A stretch of 64,000 nt of DNA, taken from contig CAMDRI010000004.1 in NCBI GenBank assembly GCA_945906725.1, forward strand, positions 1 to 64,000, read 5' to 3'. The position numbers and the translations under genes are program-made. Every line of letters begins with the position of its first letter. Within the stretch, counting starts at the first letter, position 1. This document shows positions 62,723-64,000 of the stretch, piece by piece. Source of the DNA: Candidatus Kuenenia stuttgartensis (GTDB lineage: Bacteria; Planctomycetota; Planctomycetia; Planctomycetales; Planctomycetaceae). The notes beneath the pieces were generated by a model, which saw only the letters and a program-made list of their open reading frames with translations, ran no database searches and was not told where the DNA came from.

Positions 62723-63712
62723 ATGGCTGACCCGCGCATCAATCTGAAGAACCCCAATGTGGCGGCCGTGTTGGCGTTTCTGATTCCCGGACTTGGCCAT
62801 TGGTATCAAGGTCGTCGTTTCAAGGCAGCGATCTATTCGATCTGCGTTTTGGGGACGTTCTGCTGGGGGCAGGCGATGGCGGAATGGAAGGGGGTCTACT
62901 TCCGCTGGCAGGAATTCGAAGGCCAAAATCGCTTTCGTACGAGGGACCGCACCATCGGATACCTGTCCCAAGTCTTGGTGGGATTGCCGTCACTACCGGC
63001 CATCATTCAGTGGCGGCGGTACTCCAGCGACGATGCCGATGGACGCGACTTCACGAAGTTGGATGGTCCCATCGACGCAGCGTTTGATGGGTATGCGAAA
63101 TTGGATTCTGTGAATGATGCCTGGGAGGGTCCGGTCACTGGCCAAATCCAATTGTCGCCGGACGATTCCGGAGCACGAGGCTTCGGACAAGATGTTCGCG
63201 GACACTTCCGCGGCAAGTTGACCGGAGACGCGCCCCGCGATGTCGAATTCGATGTCGCCGGATTGCTTACGATTGCTCCCAAGTTGTTGGGCAATGGCAA
63301 CGTTACCATCACGATTGATGGAAAAAATCGAGCAAAAGAATATTCGAGTTCGAAGCGTCTTCTTCGTTGTCGCATCGTGACGAAACGCGGCGAGTTCGAT
63401 GCTCCGATGGGCGAACTTGAGGGGACGATTCCAAGAGCGTTCATGGACTGGTATCAAGTTCCGCTCGAGGACGACGCCGTTCAGGGGATGAATCGGCGAC
63501 TCGGTCGGCGGTACGAGATCGCCTTGTTGTTCACCTGGGTCGCCGGACTGTTGAACTTGCTGGCGATTTGGGATGCCTACGAAGGTCCGGCCTACGGTTA
63601 CGGCGACGAGGTCGATCAATCAGAGGGACAACCTTCAACTGCGCCGCCCGCCACGGCGATTCCGACTCCCGTTGCTGCCGCGGTTTCGGCGACTCCTGTG
63701 CCGAGTTCGTGA
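62723..63712 (+). CDS. Membrane protein resembling DUF6677
   Basis: 329 residues. NPNVAAVLAFLIPGLGHWYQ begins a TM2-like pair of helices and then QVLVGLPSLPAIIQWRRY, with a large central beta-rich domain (VEFDVAGLLTIAPKLLGNG) and a C-terminal helix (LFTWVAGLLNLLAIWDAYEG). I recall the N-terminal NPNxAALLAxLxPGxGHxYQGR pattern in planctomycete DUF6677 proteins, but cannot confirm it. Pro/Ala-rich tail. Paired with the small membrane protein 66 bp later, divergent from the large envelope protein. Confidence 0.72.
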   Translation: MADPRINLKNPNVAAVLAFLIPGLGHWYQGRRFKAAIYSICVLGTFCWGQAMAEWKGVYFRWQEFEGQNRFRTRDRTIGYLSQVLVGLPSLPAIIQWRRYSSDDADGRDFTKLDGPIDAAFDGYAKLDSVNDAWEGPVTGQIQLSPDDSGARGFGQDVRGHFRGKLTGDAPRDVEFDVAGLLTIAPKLLGNGNVTITIDGKNRAKEYSSSKRLLRCRIVTKRGEFDAPMGELEGTIPRAFMDWYQVPLEDDAVQGMNRRLGRRYEIALLFTWVAGLLNLLAIWDAYEGPAYGYGDEVDQSEGQPSTAPPATAIPTPVAAAVSATPVPSS

Positions 63713-63778
63713 CGATCGCGGCTTGCTCGTGTAATCGGCCTTCACTCTCGGCTCTCATCACTGGACTCTCAACTCACC

Positions 63779-63970
63779 ATGCTGCTCGCCGCTCAAAACG
63801 TGTTGTGGTATCTGCTGCCGTTGGCGATCGCGATCAGTCTGGTTTACAGCGCAAGCCGGTTTGAATTGCCGGAGCGGATTATCCACCGAGCCACGCGGCT
63901 GTTTTTGCAGATCGTGCTGTTCATGGGAACGATCTTCGCGATCCTGTTCGTGCTGTCCGACGGCCTGTAG
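63779..63970 (+). CDS. Small membrane protein
   Basis: 63 residues, two membrane helices (NVLWYLLPLAIAISLVYSAS and LFLQIVLFMGTIFAILFVLS) joined by a polar loop RFELPERIIHRATR. Probably translated with the DUF6677-like gene. Function unknown. A repeat family C arm begins at its end. Confidence 0.75.
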   Translation: MLLAAQNVLWYLLPLAIAISLVYSASRFELPERIIHRATRLFLQIVLFMGTIFAILFVLSDGL

Positions 63971-63995
63971 GACGGGCACTCTTGCCCGTCGCATT
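63966..63995. repeat. Repeat family C, arm at window edge
   Basis: GTAGGACGGGCACTCTTGCC then CGTC, a family C arm overlapping the stop of the small membrane protein gene. The other arm, if present, is outside the window. Confidence 0.75.
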
Positions 63996-64000
63996 GGACG

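Noticed and set aside
1-64000. tRNA or rRNA genes
   Set aside because: I saw no cloverleaf or rRNA signature by eye; a covariance-model scan would be needed to exclude a tRNA.

Overview
The window looks like chromosomal DNA of a planctomycete (Planctomycetota, probably class Planctomycetia). The evidence is the family content: a DUF1559 pseudopilin-like protein, a DUF1501 protein next to a DUF1501/DUF1553-type gene remnant, two xylose-isomerase-like TIM-barrel proteins, an FG-GAP/UnbV-type giant protein, a fused AroD-AroE, EF-hand proteins, and very large signal-peptide/transmembrane proteins with no familiar domains. The DNA is GC-rich and densely coding. I recognised no rRNA, tRNA or CRISPR array and no insertion sequence.

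Layout. 0-2.7 kb (minus strand): a partial repeat-type lipoprotein, a small lipoprotein and a DUF1559 protein. 2.9-9.3 kb (plus): mutL, the shikimate genes aroDE and aroK overlapping a type IV prepilin peptidase, then a TIM-barrel protein. 9.4-10.2 kb (minus): an ECF-like sigma factor. 10.4-12.1 kb (plus): a decayed DUF1501/DUF1553 remnant followed by an intact DUF1501 gene, then rlmN. 13.2-19 kb: TPR protein, STAS protein, LOG-family protein, ClpP-like protease, PQQ-type beta-propeller and a shortened MnmE-like GTPase. 19-23 kb (minus): a 1330-residue FG-GAP protein, divergent from an asparagine-synthase-like gene. 24.6-27.2 kb (plus): a sugar ABC transporter binding protein and permease with no ATPase gene. 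27.4-32 kb (plus): MoxR ATPase, a DUF255 plus DsbD-N lipoprotein and a scramblase-like protein.

32-62.3 kb is a run of sixteen consecutive minus-strand genes: BFD ferredoxin, zinc-ribbon/STN-like protein, ppk2, TIM barrel, a hypothetical, a GyrB/ParE-like topoisomerase subunit, gspK, EF-hand protein, nadC, a dicarboxylate symporter with an EF-hand insertion, yidC, a phosphoesterase, an ABC permease/ATPase pair, and two adjacent giant envelope proteins of 2914 and 1156 residues that share a module. A divergent plus-strand pair of membrane proteins closes the window.

The most striking signal is not a gene. Several families of palindromic DNA repeats recur here. Some copies lie between genes, but many sit inside protein-coding frames without breaking them. 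One family of about 150 bp (family A) occurs three times, each time inside an unrelated gene, and part of it is read in three different frames. This resembles the Rickettsia palindromic elements in behaviour and is the best candidate for an undescribed system. Working together, the prepilin peptidase, DUF1559 protein, GspK and STN-like proteins point to a type II secretion/pseudopilin system; the two giant proteins and the FG-GAP, PQQ and DUF1501 proteins are probably part of a large secreted or envelope proteome.
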